A DNA stretch of 64,000 nucleotides from Riemerella columbina DSM 16469 (GTDB lineage: Bacteria; Bacteroidota; Bacteroidia; Flavobacteriales; Weeksellaceae), in the NCBI RefSeq assembly GCF_000374405.1, contig NZ_KB894218.1:1683-65682 (forward strand). Direction: 5' to 3'. Every line of letters starts with the position of its first letter. Position 1 is the stretch's first letter. The notes under the pieces are model-generated. The model searched no databases. It was not told the origin of the DNA and was given only the letters and a program-made list of their open reading frames with translations. This document shows positions 17,563-27,213 of this stretch, one piece after another. The position numbers and the translations under genes are program-made.

Positions 17563-18522
17563 TTAAGAGGTTGCCATTTGATATACTTCTTCAATGCATC
17601 CAATTAAATCAATATAGTATGATGTAGAATTATCCGATGATGATTTCATTTGATGGATTACATACTGAATATTTTGTGCCAGATTAGAGGTTGTTGCAGT
17701 GGGGATTTGATTTTTATCAAAACTAAAATTTTCAATATGACAATATTGAATATCATCAAAATATTGCCCACCAATTTTAAGGCTTCCTTTTTCAGCAATG
17801 ATGTTCATAGTACTTTCCATATTTTTGTCCCATACGGCTGTGGTAAGGTTAAGGTTTGCCGTTCCGCCATCGTTTAGGTCGAAAATAATATTTAGCGTAT
17901 CTTCTATTTCTACCTTATTTTTTAAAGTTTTTGCCGTAGCATATTTTAATTTAACCTTACCAAATAGCCAACACATAAGGTCTAAAAAATGAAAAAATTG
18001 AGTATACAAAATACCACCATCTTCTACTTTTTTTCCCTTCCAAGAATAGGGTTGATAGTAGCGTTCATCTCGGTTCCAAAAACAATTAATATTGATGAGA
18101 AAAGGCGTGCCTAAAATATTATTTTCACAAATGTTTTTAAGCCATTTTGAGATGGGCGAAAACCTATTAGGTGAAGAAAAATATAATCCCACTTGATGCT
18201 GATGTGCTACCTCAAATAAGGTTTTCATTTCTGAGCCTTTGAATGCATAGGGTTTTTCTATCATCACGGAATAGCCGTGCGTGAGAAGGGCGTGTGCCTG
18301 GGAGTAGTGTAAATGATTAGGTGTAGCGATAACAATTAAATCAACTTCGGGTTTTTTATTTAAAAAATCTTCTAATGATAGATAATAACTGATGTTTTGG
18401 TTTTGATGGGGGTCAGTAGAAGCGTCTATAATGGTAGATACTTTTGCCTCGCCAATTTCCTCTATGGCTTTGAGGTATTTGTTTCCCATAAAGCCGTTGC
18501 CTAAAATCCCTATTGTGGTCAT
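17563..18522 (-). CDS. Gfo/Idh/MocA family oxidoreductase
   Basis: A 319-aa NAD(P)-dependent sugar oxidoreductase. The Rossmann loop GILGNGFMG is at residues 5-13, ATPNHLH at 67-73 and the family EKP motif at 89-91. The C-terminal domain follows normally (GGILYTQFFHFLDLMCWLFG). Members oxidise or dehydrate sugars and nucleotide sugars or act as biliverdin-type reductases. With sugar epimerase and glycosyltransferase genes nearby, a nucleotide-sugar substrate is plausible but unproven. It lies downstream of clpC beyond a terminator. Confidence 0.85.
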   Translation of the reverse strand: MTTIGILGNGFMGNKYLKAIEEIGEAKVSTIIDASTDPHQNQNISYYLSLEDFLNKKPEVDLIVIATPNHLHYSQAHALLTHGYSVMIEKPYAFKGSEMKTLFEVAHQHQVGLYFSSPNRFSPISKWLKNICENNILGTPFLININCFWNRDERYYQPYSWKGKKVEDGGILYTQFFHFLDLMCWLFGKVKLKYATAKTLKNKVEIEDTLNIIFDLNDGGTANLNLTTAVWDKNMESTMNIIAEKGSLKIGGQYFDDIQYCHIENFSFDKNQIPTATTSNLAQNIQYVIHQMKSSSDNSTSYYIDLIGCIEEVYQMATS

Positions 18523-18536
18523 CTCAATTGATAAAT

Positions 18537-18569
18537 TAAAAAAATGAAGCCTACGCTAAGGCAGGCTTC
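18537..18569 (-). terminator. Terminator of clpC
   Basis: Minus strand GAAGCCT pairs with AGGCTTC around a 10-nt loop and runs into seven T. Just beyond the clpC stop. Confidence 0.85.
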
Positions 18570-18580
18570 AAGGTGATACA

Positions 18581-21085
18581 TTATACTGTTTCGGTTTGTC
18601 TTTCTAGAGCGTCCTTAGTTTCATTTGGTTGAAGAACAATGCTTTCGCCTTCGTTGAGTTGTTTGGTTACCAATAACTCGGCTAAAAGGTCTTCAATATA
18701 TTTCTGAACGGCTCTTTTTAATGGACGCGCCCCGAAATCTTTATCCCAACCTTTCTCTGCGATAAAGTCTTTGGCTTCATCGGTTAAGCTAACAGTATAG
18801 CCTAACTTAGACAATCGGCGATATAATTTGTTCAATTCTAAATCGATGATTTTCTTAATATCTTCTTTCTCTAACGCATTAAAGATAATGATGTCATCAA
18901 TTCTATTCAAAAACTCTGGAGCAAAGGCTTTTTTCAAAGCTTGCTCTATGGTATGTCTAGCATTGGCATCGGTACTAGATTTTCTAGCCGTAGTTCCAAA
19001 GCCTACGCCATCGCCAAAGTCTTTCAATTGTCTAGTTCCAATATTGGAAGTCAGGATGATAATGGTATTTCTAAAATCAATTTTTCTGCCTAAACTATCC
19101 GTTACAAAACCTTCGTCCAATATCTGGAGCAACAGGTTGAACACATCGGGATGGGCTTTTTCAATCTCATCTAAAAGCACTACGGAATAAGGTTTTTTAC
19201 GCACCGCTTCGGTGAGTTGTCCACCTTCTTCGTAACCCACATAGCCTGGAGGCGCACCAACCAATCTAGAAACAGCAAATTTTTCCATATACTCACTCAT
19301 ATCAATACGAATCAAGGCTTCGTCTGAGTTGAAGAGTTCTTTTGCCATTACTTTTGCCAATTCGGTTTTACCCACCCCAGTTGTTCCTAAAAAGATGAAT
19401 GTTCCGATAGGGCGATTCGGGTCTTTTAGTCCCGCTCTATTTCTTTGGATGGCTTTTACCACTTTTTTCACGGCTTCTTCCTGACCAATTACTTTACCGT
19501 TGAGGTTTTTATCCATTTCTGCCAGTTTATCCCATTCGTTTTTACCCACTTTGGTTACAGGGACACCGCTCATCATAGAAACCACTTCGGCTACATTTTC
19601 CTCCGTTACGGTTTCCTTCATTTCTTTTACATTCTTATCCCACTCCTCTTGGGCGAGGTTGAGTTCTATCATAAGGCGTTCTTCCTCATCTTTCAATCTT
19701 CTCGCTTCTAAGAAATCTTGTGCTTTTACTGCCTTTTGCTTTTGGTCTTTTACTTGTTCTATCTTACCTTCAAAATCGATGATTTCAGTAGGGACTTTCA
19801 TATTTTTAATGTAAACTCTAGAACCTGCTTCGTCAAGGGCATCAATGGCTTTATCTGGTAGAAATCTATCGGTAATATATCTTGCCGTTAGGTTGACACA
19901 CGCTGCCAAAGCATCATCGGTATAAATGACATTGTGGTGTTCCTCGTACTTATCTTTTATTTGGTTAAGGATTTGTAAAGTCTCTTCAATAGAAGTAGGC
20001 TCTACCATTACCTTCTGGAAGCGTCGTTCCAAAGCACCGTCTTTTTCAATATGTTGGCGATATTCATCTAATGTAGTAGCACCGATGCATTGGATTTCCC
20101 CTCTAGCTAAAGCAGGCTTAAACATATTAGAGGCATCTAAACTGCCCGTAGAGCCCCCAGCACCAACGATGGTATGGATTTCATCAATAAATAAAATCAC
20201 ATCTCTGTTTTTTTCGAGTTCCGTCATGATGGCTTTCATACGCTCTTCAAATTGTCCCCTGTATTTGGTGCCAGCCACCAAACTTGCCAAATCCAAAGTA
20301 ATCACGCGCTTGTTGTACAACACTCGAGATACTTTCTTCTGATAAATTCTAAGGGCTAAACCTTCTGCAATAGCAGATTTACCCACACCTGGCTCACCAA
20401 TTAGTAGCGGGTTATTTTTCTTTCTTCTGGATAGAATTTGGGATACGCGTTCTATTTCTTTTTCTCTACCAATCACGGGGTCTAGTTTGCCTTCTTTAGC
20501 CAATAGCGTTAAATCTCTACCAAAACTATCTAGGGTAGGGGTTTTGCTTTTACCGCTACTGATGGTGCTAGAGGCGCGTCTGGATTGGCTATAACTATCG
20601 CCGTCGTCCTCGCTGTAAGAACTGCTCATTTTAGGGATCATACCATTAGCTTCTAGCATAAGGCGGTATTGTTTTGCTACCGCTTCGTAGTCTATGTCGT
20701 AGCCTTCCAGTATTTGGGTGGTAGGGTCTTCGGACTTGTATAAAATACCCAATAATAAATGTACGGTATTGATGTGTTGCGATTTATAGCTTCGGCTTTC
20801 TAAATCGGCTCTTTTTAAGGCGTAGTCTGCCATTTTAGTAAAAGGAATCACTTCCGTATATTTAGGTATCATATTGCTCCCTAAAGCATTTAAGGTTTCG
20901 ATTTTTCTTCTGATTTGAGTTAAATCCGCTTGTAAATTTTGCAAAATCTCCCTTGCAGAATTATCTGATTTTATAATTCCTAAAAGTAAATGTTCTGTAT
21001 TTAAAAATTCACTTTCTAGTCGTCTGGCTTCTTTAGCACTTATTTTAAGGACTCTATCTAAGCCCTCTGAAAATTTCTGATTCAT
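18581..21085 (-). CDS. clpC: ATP-dependent Clp protease ATP-binding subunit ClpC
   Basis: An 834-aa AAA+ unfoldase that delivers substrates to ClpP. An N-terminal ClpN repeat domain (1-145) binds adaptors. The first AAA+ module has Walker A GEPGVGKS at 230-237 and Walker B LFIDEIH; a UVR-type helical motif lies near 436-471, the hallmark of ClpC. The second module has Walker A GTTGVGKT at 567-574 and the ClpP-loop region VGFGTTAR. A Ser-rich linker at 153-182 is longer than in many ClpC proteins. It is a single-gene unit with a promoter box at 21143-21150 and a terminator. I saw no CtsR-type operator. Confidence 0.96.
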   Translation of the reverse strand: MNQKFSEGLDRVLKISAKEARRLESEFLNTEHLLLGIIKSDNSAREILQNLQADLTQIRRKIETLNALGSNMIPKYTEVIPFTKMADYALKRADLESRSYKSQHINTVHLLLGILYKSEDPTTQILEGYDIDYEAVAKQYRLMLEANGMIPKMSSSYSEDDGDSYSQSRRASSTISSGKSKTPTLDSFGRDLTLLAKEGKLDPVIGREKEIERVSQILSRRKKNNPLLIGEPGVGKSAIAEGLALRIYQKKVSRVLYNKRVITLDLASLVAGTKYRGQFEERMKAIMTELEKNRDVILFIDEIHTIVGAGGSTGSLDASNMFKPALARGEIQCIGATTLDEYRQHIEKDGALERRFQKVMVEPTSIEETLQILNQIKDKYEEHHNVIYTDDALAACVNLTARYITDRFLPDKAIDALDEAGSRVYIKNMKVPTEIIDFEGKIEQVKDQKQKAVKAQDFLEARRLKDEEERLMIELNLAQEEWDKNVKEMKETVTEENVAEVVSMMSGVPVTKVGKNEWDKLAEMDKNLNGKVIGQEEAVKKVVKAIQRNRAGLKDPNRPIGTFIFLGTTGVGKTELAKVMAKELFNSDEALIRIDMSEYMEKFAVSRLVGAPPGYVGYEEGGQLTEAVRKKPYSVVLLDEIEKAHPDVFNLLLQILDEGFVTDSLGRKIDFRNTIIILTSNIGTRQLKDFGDGVGFGTTARKSSTDANARHTIEQALKKAFAPEFLNRIDDIIIFNALEKEDIKKIIDLELNKLYRRLSKLGYTVSLTDEAKDFIAEKGWDKDFGARPLKRAVQKYIEDLLAELLVTKQLNEGESIVLQPNETKDALERQTETV

Positions 21086-21142
21086 TACTTTGTTTCTCTC
21101 AATTTTAATGGATTACAAATAAAAATAATTGTACCCATTGTC

Positions 21143-21150
21143 CAAAGTTA
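21143..21150 (-). promoter_or_regulatory. Bacteroidota -7 promoter box of clpC
   Basis: TAACTTTG on the minus strand, 57 nt before the clpC ATG; exact TAnnTTTG. No heat-shock type operator was recognised. Confidence 0.55.
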
Positions 21151-21198
21151 CAAATTCTTTACCAAACTAAAAAAAGGACTTTATGGCATATTTTTTTA

Positions 21199-21206
21199 TA
21201 CCTTTG
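21199..21206 (+). promoter_or_regulatory. Bacteroidota -7 promoter box
   Basis: TACCTTTG, exact TAnnTTTG, 13 nt before the ATG at 21220. Divergent from the clpC promoter, the two boxes being 48 bp apart. Confidence 0.7.
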
Positions 21207-21219
21207 CAATAAAATTAAT

Positions 21220-21435
21220 ATGATGAATCCAGAATATATTGGCTATGCGGCATCGGCTTTTGTTGCCATCAGTTTTCTTTTAAAAGAAATCAATAAAATT
21301 AGATTTGTTAATCTTATAGGATGTTTATTATTCGTGGTTTATGGAAGTTTGATTGATAGTATTCCCGTGATTATTACCAATGTTTTGATTTCTATTTTTC
21401 AGATTTACTACCTTTTTCTTGCTAAGAAACAATGA
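21220..21435 (+). CDS. Small three-helix membrane protein, YgjV-like
   Basis: A 71-aa membrane protein with three hydrophobic helices (about 5-20, 28-44, 49-67). NLIGCLLFVVYGSLIDSIP resembles the second helix of YgjV and PQ-loop/SemiSWEET half-transporters, where Asn-Gly pairs line the path. Such proteins could dimerise to form a small-solute carrier, but no substrate is known. Its stop overlaps the next start in ATGA, so translation is coupled to the glycosyltransferase gene. Confidence 0.65.
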   Translation: MMNPEYIGYAASAFVAISFLLKEINKIRFVNLIGCLLFVVYGSLIDSIPVIITNVLISIFQIYYLFLAKKQ

Positions 21436-22535
21436 AAATTATAGTCTCTGCTTTTAGCAACCTCTATACAGACCAAAGAATAGAAAAGGTATGCAGAACT
21501 TTGCAAGAAAACGGCTACACTTTAGAGTTGATAGGTAATAATTGGAAAAATGATGCCTTAGTTGAAAGACCTTATCCAGTAAAAAAAATAGCACTGTCTT
21601 CTAAGCAGTTGCGAAAGGCGTATGTAGAGTTTAATTATAAACTTTATAAAGAATTATTATCCAAAGCGGATGCTCAGACCATACTTCATGCCAACGATTT
21701 AGATGCCTTATTGCCGAACTATTTGGTGAGTAAAAAATTAGGCATTCCCTTAATCTATGATAGCCATGAGATTTTTACAGAAATGCCTGCGATAAAAGGG
21801 CGATGGACACAAAAAGTTTGGCAGGGGTTGGAACGCTACTTGATGCCTAGAGTGAAGTATATGATGACGGAAAGTGAGAGCTATGCAAAATGGTTTGATA
21901 AACAATATCATATAAAACCTTTGGTCATCAGGAATATCCCAAGAAAAATTCCTAAAGACGATATTTCTATTCCTAATAATCAACCTAAAGTGGTGTTGTA
22001 TCAAGGGGCTATTAATCAATCAAGAGGTTTGGATAAAGCCATTAAGGCCATGCACTACCTAGAAAATGTAGTCTTTAAAATTGCAGGTGATGGACCGAAA
22101 CGACAAGAATATGAAAACTTAGCAACCACCGAAGGTTTGAATGATAAAGTGCTATTCTTAGGAAATCAAGCACCAGATAACCTTAGAGCATTAACCAAAA
22201 CGGCAGATGTGGGGTTGAGTGTGGAGGAAAACGGTGGGGTGAGTTACTTATATTCATTACCCAACAAAGTGGGGGATTATATTCAATCTCGGGTTCCTTT
22301 GGTGATGATTAATTTTCCAGAAATGAAACGCGTGTACGAACAGCATAAAGTGGGGGAGTTGATTACTTCGCATGAGCCAAAAATCATTGCTGAAGCGGTA
22401 AAAAAGGTATTGCATAATGGGCGAGCATATTACCAAAACGCTTTAGAGCAAGCCGCATCTGACCTTTGCTGGGAAAACGATGAAACTAAAATATTGAACT
22501 TATACCAGAAAGTAATAAAAGAAAACTTTTATTGA
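21432..22535 (+). CDS. Glycosyltransferase, GT-B fold, family 4-like
   Basis: A 367-aa retaining glycosyltransferase. The N-terminal half has the acceptor-domain pattern AFSNLYTDQRIEKVCRTL and ILHANDLDALLPNYL; the C-terminal nucleotide-sugar domain has LYQGAINQSRGLDKAI, KIAGDGPKRQEYE and the E-rich region SVEENGGVSYLYSLPNKVGD. It is cytoplasmic or peripheral. It is coupled to the YgjV-like gene and separated from recN by its own promoter. Sugar and acceptor are unknown; it is distant from the main polysaccharide locus at 46-64 kb. Confidence 0.82.
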   Translation: MKIIVSAFSNLYTDQRIEKVCRTLQENGYTLELIGNNWKNDALVERPYPVKKIALSSKQLRKAYVEFNYKLYKELLSKADAQTILHANDLDALLPNYLVSKKLGIPLIYDSHEIFTEMPAIKGRWTQKVWQGLERYLMPRVKYMMTESESYAKWFDKQYHIKPLVIRNIPRKIPKDDISIPNNQPKVVLYQGAINQSRGLDKAIKAMHYLENVVFKIAGDGPKRQEYENLATTEGLNDKVLFLGNQAPDNLRALTKTADVGLSVEENGGVSYLYSLPNKVGDYIQSRVPLVMINFPEMKRVYEQHKVGELITSHEPKIIAEAVKKVLHNGRAYYQNALEQAASDLCWENDETKILNLYQKVIKENFY

Positions 22536-22566
22536 ACCAACTGCACCATGTTACTTTTTAAAACCT

Positions 22567-22574
22567 TAAATTTG
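22567..22574 (+). promoter_or_regulatory. Bacteroidota -7 promoter box of recN
   Basis: TAAATTTG, exact TAnnTTTG, only 5 nt before the recN ATG, so the message may be nearly leaderless. Confidence 0.6.
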
Positions 22575-22579
22575 CATTA

Positions 22580-24229
22580 ATGTTATCAAAAATATTCATA
22601 CAAAATTTTGCACTGATAGACCATTTGGATATTTCTTTGCACGAGGGGTTACAAGTGATTACTGGTGAAACGGGAGCGGGGAAATCTATTATCCTTGGGG
22701 CGCTAAGGTTGGTTATGGGTGAGCGAGCTGATTTAAAATCCATTGCCAATACCGACCAGAAAAGCATCGTAGAGGTAGAGTTTAAAATCAATGATTGTTA
22801 TAAATCGTTTTTTGAGGAAAACGATTTAGACTTTGACTACAATACCACTATCCGTAGAGAAATCCTGCCTAGTGGCAAATCTAGGGCATTCATCAACGAT
22901 GTTCCTGTAACTTTGGATATATTAAAATCCCTTACCAAAAAATTAATCGATATCCATTCTCAGTTTGAAACCTCTAACTTATTTTCAGAAGCGTATCAGT
23001 TCGGGATTATTGATGGGATTGCGGGGAATCAATCGGTATTACTAGATTATCAGCAGCAACTTTCGGATTATAAAAATTTAAAGCAACAACTTAGCGAACT
23101 TAAATCACGCTTAGCGGAAGGCATTAAAGAAAAAGATTATAAAGATTTTCTTCTATCAGAACTAGAAGATGCCCAATTGGAAAACTTAGATTTTGAAGAG
23201 CTTAAGACTCAACTTTCGATGCAAGAAAATGCAGAGCAAATTTCTGAAGTGCTTGCCGAAGTGAATACCCGACTGCACAGCGAAACCATTGGAGTGATAG
23301 AGGGCTTACAATTTGTAAAAACTCAATGCTATAAATTAACCGATGTTTCTGAGACTTTTCAGAATATTAGTGAGCGTTTAGATTCGGTATATGAGGAACT
23401 CAATGATATTGGTTTTGAAATAGGTAATGCTGCGGAAAGTGTGGAAGTAAACCCTCAACTTCTTGAAGTGTTAACCAGTAAAGTTAATCAAATCAATACC
23501 TTATTGGTAAAGCACCAAGCCACAGAAGTGGAGGAACTTTTGGAAATAAAACATCAACTTTCTGAAGAACAATCTAATTTTGAAGGGCTAGAGGTTGAGA
23601 TTTCAAAATTAGAAAAAACGATAATTGACCGTGAAAAATCTTTACAAACATTAGCCCAACAACTTTCTGAAAACAGAAAAAAAGCGATACCAAAGTTTGT
23701 AGCGCAGATGACGCAACTTTTAAAACAATTAGGCTTAGAAAAAGCGACCATTGACCTCAAACTATCTTCAGCAGACACTTTTAATCCTTTTGGTAAAGAG
23801 CATATCGCTATATTATTTCAAGCCAACTCAGGATTTGCTATGCAACCGATTCAGCAGGCGATTTCTGGAGGAGAGCGTTCCCGCGTGATGCTGGCAATAA
23901 AGAAAATCATGGCAGAAAACACCGATTTACCTACTCTAATCCTAGACGAAATAGATACGGGCGTTTCTGGACGAATTGCAGAAGAAATAGGGCGTGTGAT
24001 GAAAACCATGGCGAAAGATATGCAACTGATTGTCATTACCCATCTTGCCCAAGTGGCCGCAAAAGGAGACTACAACTACAAAGTGGTAAAGCAAGATGTT
24101 GATGGTAAAACGGAGTCTACCATTATTCTATTGTCCCAAGAGGATAAACTTAATGAAATTGCCCAATTGCTTTCGGGGAGTAAAATTACCAATGCTGCAC
24201 TAGAGCAAGCCAAAGAATTGATGCAATAA
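22580..24229 (+). CDS. recN: DNA repair protein RecN
   Basis: An SMC-like ATPase of 549 aa that organises DNA ends in double-strand-break repair. Walker A GETGAGKS is at residues 29-36; long coiled-coil arms occupy about 150-385; the ABC signature ISGGERSRVMLA and Walker B LILDEIDTGVSG follow, then VITHLAQVAA. Length is standard. The promoter box sits directly before the start. I found no LexA/SOS-like operator. It is followed after 13 bp by the remains of a marC gene. Confidence 0.96.
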   Translation: MLSKIFIQNFALIDHLDISLHEGLQVITGETGAGKSIILGALRLVMGERADLKSIANTDQKSIVEVEFKINDCYKSFFEENDLDFDYNTTIRREILPSGKSRAFINDVPVTLDILKSLTKKLIDIHSQFETSNLFSEAYQFGIIDGIAGNQSVLLDYQQQLSDYKNLKQQLSELKSRLAEGIKEKDYKDFLLSELEDAQLENLDFEELKTQLSMQENAEQISEVLAEVNTRLHSETIGVIEGLQFVKTQCYKLTDVSETFQNISERLDSVYEELNDIGFEIGNAAESVEVNPQLLEVLTSKVNQINTLLVKHQATEVEELLEIKHQLSEEQSNFEGLEVEISKLEKTIIDREKSLQTLAQQLSENRKKAIPKFVAQMTQLLKQLGLEKATIDLKLSSADTFNPFGKEHIAILFQANSGFAMQPIQQAISGGERSRVMLAIKKIMAENTDLPTLILDEIDTGVSGRIAEEIGRVMKTMAKDMQLIVITHLAQVAAKGDYNYKVVKQDVDGKTESTIILLSQEDKLNEIAQLLSGSKITNAALEQAKELMQ

Positions 24230-24242
24230 TAATTAATCAAAT

Positions 24243-24627
24243 ATGAGTGATCTAATTACCTTTTCACTTAGTGTATTTACTGGATTGATAGCGATGATGA
24301 ATCCCATTGCTAATATTCCTGCATTTTTGGGTTTAGTAGGGGACTACCCCTATGATAAACAAAAGGCTATTGCCAAGAGAGCATGCATTGTTGCGTTTCT
24401 TATTTTGATAGGATTTTGTTTCTAACACCACTTTTACCCATATGGCTATAGTTTTGGTCGTAAGTTTAGCGGTCGTTATGATTAATTTTTTGTCTTTGCG
24501 CTCAGGTAACTATACTGTGGCTAAACTAGGGCATAATGTCATCAGTGTATTAGATAAAATTATGGGACTTATCTTGGCGATCATGGGAACAGGAATGGTT
24601 ATCGCAGGATTAAAAATGGTTTTCTAG
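24243..24627 (+). pseudogene. MarC/UPF0056 family membrane protein, internally deleted
   Basis: The first 60 codons give the MarC N-terminus (SVFTGLIAMMNPIANIPAFL) and stop at TAA 24423-24425. From 24442 a second open piece gives the matching C-terminus (MAIVLVVSLAVVMINFLSL ... GLILAIMGTGMVIAGLKMVF). An intact protein is about 190-200 aa; some 80 residues in the middle, including several membrane helices, are gone and the frame is lost at the join near 24420-24440. This is a true deletion, not a single miscalled base. Confidence 0.85.
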
Positions 24628-24650
24628 AAAAATAATTAAAACTAAAATAA

Positions 24651-25581
24651 ATGAAAAATTACGCACAAAGTGTAGTCGATAATCCCAATAATAACACCAT
24701 TTTTATGGTGTGGAATTTTAAAGAAAATATTGAATTTCAGGATGCTTTTAAAGCCTTATGTAACTTTGGTTATCAATCTTAATCATTCTAATGCCGTACG
24801 ATTTCCAGATGATAAAGCCACTTGTGTCTTAGGTATAGGCAATGAGGCTTGGGATCGTTTGAGCCTACCGACTCCAAAACCTAAAGAACTAAAAACCTTT
24901 GAAGCGATTGAGGGAGAAAAACATACGGCAGTGTCCACCCGTGGCGATTTACATTTAAGAGCGCATAATCCGAGTCTTTGTTTTGACATGGCATTAGAGA
25001 TTACTAAAGTTCTAAAATCTGTGGCAGATTGTGTGGTAGATGTACAAGGATTTCGCTATTGGGATGGGCGTACCATTTTGTGATTTGTTGATGGGACTGA
25101 AAACCCGCAAGGGGAAGAGCGTAACCATTTCGGGGTTGTAGGAAACAAAGAACCACAATATCAAGGAGGAAGTTATCTTTTCGTTCAAAAATATATCCAT
25201 AATATGATGGCGTGGAGCGAATTGAGTATTGAAGCGCAAGAGAAAGTCATCGTGAGAAGTAAGCAAGACGATATCGAAATGCCAGACGATAAAAAGCTGT
25301 CTAACTCACATATTGCGCTAACCAATATCGAAGATGAAAATGGTGAAGAACTAAAAGTTATCCGTCAAAATATGCCTTATGGTAACCCTGCTAATGGGGA
25401 GGCTGGTACTTATTTTATTGCTTATGCAAGTACTTTTTCAACTATTGAGAAAATGCTTAAGCATATGTTTATAGGTAATCCAGAGGGTAATTATGATAGG
25501 ATTTTAGATTTTAGTACTACCCAAACAGGTACACTATTCTTTGCTCCAAGTCTCGAAATGTTAGAAGATTTTGCGGGATAA
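24651..25581 (+). pseudogene. DyP-type heme peroxidase, frameshifted with premature stop
   Basis: Starts at ATG 24651 (MKNYAQSVVDNP, NNNTIFMVWNFKEN). A one-base insertion in a T run near 24764-24767 breaks the frame after ALCN; the body continues as VINLNHSNAVRFPDD. TGA at 25081-25083 replaces the Gly codon just before FVDGTENPQGEE, the distal GxxDG heme motif. The rest is intact, including SNSHIALTN with the likely proximal His and TYFIAYASTFSTIEKML. The family's GDLHFHxRA segment reads GDLHLRA here, as if two residues were also lost. An intact enzyme would be a heme peroxidase, about 310 aa. Confidence 0.88.
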
Positions 25582-25589
25582 TGAAATAG

Positions 25590-25620
25590 AAAAAGTGTCT
25601 GATTATTCAGACACTTTTTT
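25590..25620. terminator. Bidirectional terminator
   Basis: AAAAAGTGTCTGA (25590-25602) and TCAGACACTTTTTT (25607-25620) pair around ATTA with A/T tracts on both sides. It serves the thiL end on the minus strand and the DyP remnant on the plus strand, overlapping the thiL stop. Confidence 0.85.
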
Positions 25621-26667
25621 GTTAAGAAAGGCATCCCAACCTTGTGCTGTTAAAGGAGCCAACTGTTCGCTTCCTCTTAAGACTAAATGGTTGCCTTGGT
25701 CTAATGCTGTGGCATGACCTATAATGGTAAAATCTGGATGGTTACGAATGTTTTCGTAATCTTCAGGCTTGATGGTAAATAATAACTCGTAATCCTCACC
25801 TCCGTTGAGTGCTGCCATGGCTGGATTGAGGTTAAGTTCATCCGCCGTGGTGATTGTGAGGGTATCCATAGGGATTTTTTCTTCATATAGCCTAAAACCA
25901 ACCTGACTTTGGTCGGACAAGTGCAATACTTCAGACGCCAAACCATCAGAAATATCAATCATCGAAGTAGGTTTTATACCCAATTCGGCTAAAATAGTTT
26001 TGATGTCTGTTCTCGCTTCAGGTTTTAGCTGTCTTTCCAAGATATAATCATAGCCTTGCATTTCAGGCTGCATATTAGGATTGGCAAGATAGATGGCGTG
26101 TTCTCGCTCTAAAATTTGAAGCCCCATATAGGCTCCACCTAAATCGCCCGTAGTGACTAATAAATCATTTGGTTTAGCACCCTTTCTTGTCACCACATCC
26201 TCTGCTTCGGCTAGACCTATGGCGGTAATATTAATCACCAACCCCGACTGAGATGCCGTAGTATCGCCTCCCACTAAATCTACACCATAGCGTTCGCATG
26301 CCATTTGCATTCCTGCATAAATTTCTTCAAAGGCTTCCACAGGAAATCGGTTAGATGCAGATATTGAAACTAAAACTTGCGTAGGCATGGCATTCATTGC
26401 GGCAATATCGCTTAGGTTGACAACAATTGCTTTGTAGCCCAAATGTTTTAAAGGAACATAGCCTAAATTAAAATGAACTCCTTCTGCTAGTGCATCTGTG
26501 GATACAACTACTGTTTTGTGTTCTGGATTAATGATGGCTGCATCGTCGCCTATGCCTAGTTCTGACGATGGATTTTTTAATTGAAAGTGCTCGGTAATAT
26601 GTTTAATTAAGCCAAACTCACCTAACTGACTGACCGGGGTGAGGTTCATATTTTTATCTTCTAACAT
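25603..26667 (-). CDS. thiL: Thiamine-monophosphate kinase
   Basis: Converts thiamine monophosphate to the diphosphate cofactor with ATP. The 354-aa protein has the PurM/ThiL fold: GIGDDAAI at 38-45, TDALAEGVHF, VVNLSDIAAM, DLVGGDTT and DISDGLASE, the metal- and nucleotide-binding acidic motifs. ATGs exist at residues 1 and 7; I keep the first. Its start lies 5 bp after the thioesterase stop, so both belong to one transcript. No TPP riboswitch was seen upstream. Confidence 0.95.
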   Translation of the reverse strand: MLEDKNMNLTPVSQLGEFGLIKHITEHFQLKNPSSELGIGDDAAIINPEHKTVVVSTDALAEGVHFNLGYVPLKHLGYKAIVVNLSDIAAMNAMPTQVLVSISASNRFPVEAFEEIYAGMQMACERYGVDLVGGDTTASQSGLVINITAIGLAEAEDVVTRKGAKPNDLLVTTGDLGGAYMGLQILEREHAIYLANPNMQPEMQGYDYILERQLKPEARTDIKTILAELGIKPTSMIDISDGLASEVLHLSDQSQVGFRLYEEKIPMDTLTITTADELNLNPAMAALNGGEDYELLFTIKPEDYENIRNHPDFTIIGHATALDQGNHLVLRGSEQLAPLTAQGWDAFLNKKVSE

Positions 26668-26672
26668 AGATT

Positions 26673-27167
26673 TTATTTTAAAACAGAAGGGTCAATATTT
26701 GTAGGACGGAATGGTAGATTTTTAATATCTTCCTTAGTTAGTACCCTAGTATTTTCATTTTTATAAGGTTCTAAACTCACTAAAATATCATTCGGTGGGG
26801 TTGTAGTTTTTCTTAGCATAATATCAATCCAAACCCCGATTACTTCGGCTGTAGCACAGTGAGTGCCGTCTGGAAGGTAAAATTTATGAGTAAAGGCATA
26901 AATCCCCGCATCTTCTGAAACTCCAGAAACCTCTAGAGATACATATACCGTTTGGTCGGCATAGATTTCTTTAAAAAAAGAATATTTTTCGTGGAGTAAT
27001 ACTGGACCTACACCCCAACGGTTAAGTTGGGCTAGTCCTATTTTATGTTGGTTCATAAATGCCATTCTGGTTTGGGCGCAATACTGAACATAAGAGGCGT
27101 TTGCAAGATGTCTATTTGCGTCGATATCGCTCCATCTTACTTCAAATTTATGATAAAATACAGACAT
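26673..27167 (-). CDS. Acyl-CoA thioesterase, hotdog fold (4HBT family)
   Basis: A 164-aa single hotdog-domain thioesterase. The pattern VRWSDIDANRHLANASYVQY carries the catalytic Asp and the N-H-N turn of the YbgC/4HBT group. Substrate (short or long acyl-CoA) cannot be told. It heads a two-gene transcript with thiL from a TAACTTTG box at 27186-27193. Confidence 0.85.
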   Translation of the reverse strand: MSVFYHKFEVRWSDIDANRHLANASYVQYCAQTRMAFMNQHKIGLAQLNRWGVGPVLLHEKYSFFKEIYADQTVYVSLEVSGVSEDAGIYAFTHKFYLPDGTHCATAEVIGVWIDIMLRKTTTPPNDILVSLEPYKNENTRVLTKEDIKNLPFRPTNIDPSVLK

Positions 27168-27185
27168 AGTGTTTCTTTATTTTTC

Positions 27186-27193
27186 CAAAGTTA
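27186..27193 (-). promoter_or_regulatory. Bacteroidota -7 promoter box
   Basis: TAACTTTG on the minus strand, 18 nt before the thioesterase ATG; exact TAnnTTTG. Confidence 0.6.
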
Positions 27194-27213
27194 CGGATTT
27201 TTTATATCTCTTT

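Noticed and set aside
18828-20342. Open frames up to 138 codons on the plus strand within clpC
   Set aside because: Ser- and Cys-rich mirror translations of the AAA+ modules, with no independent support.
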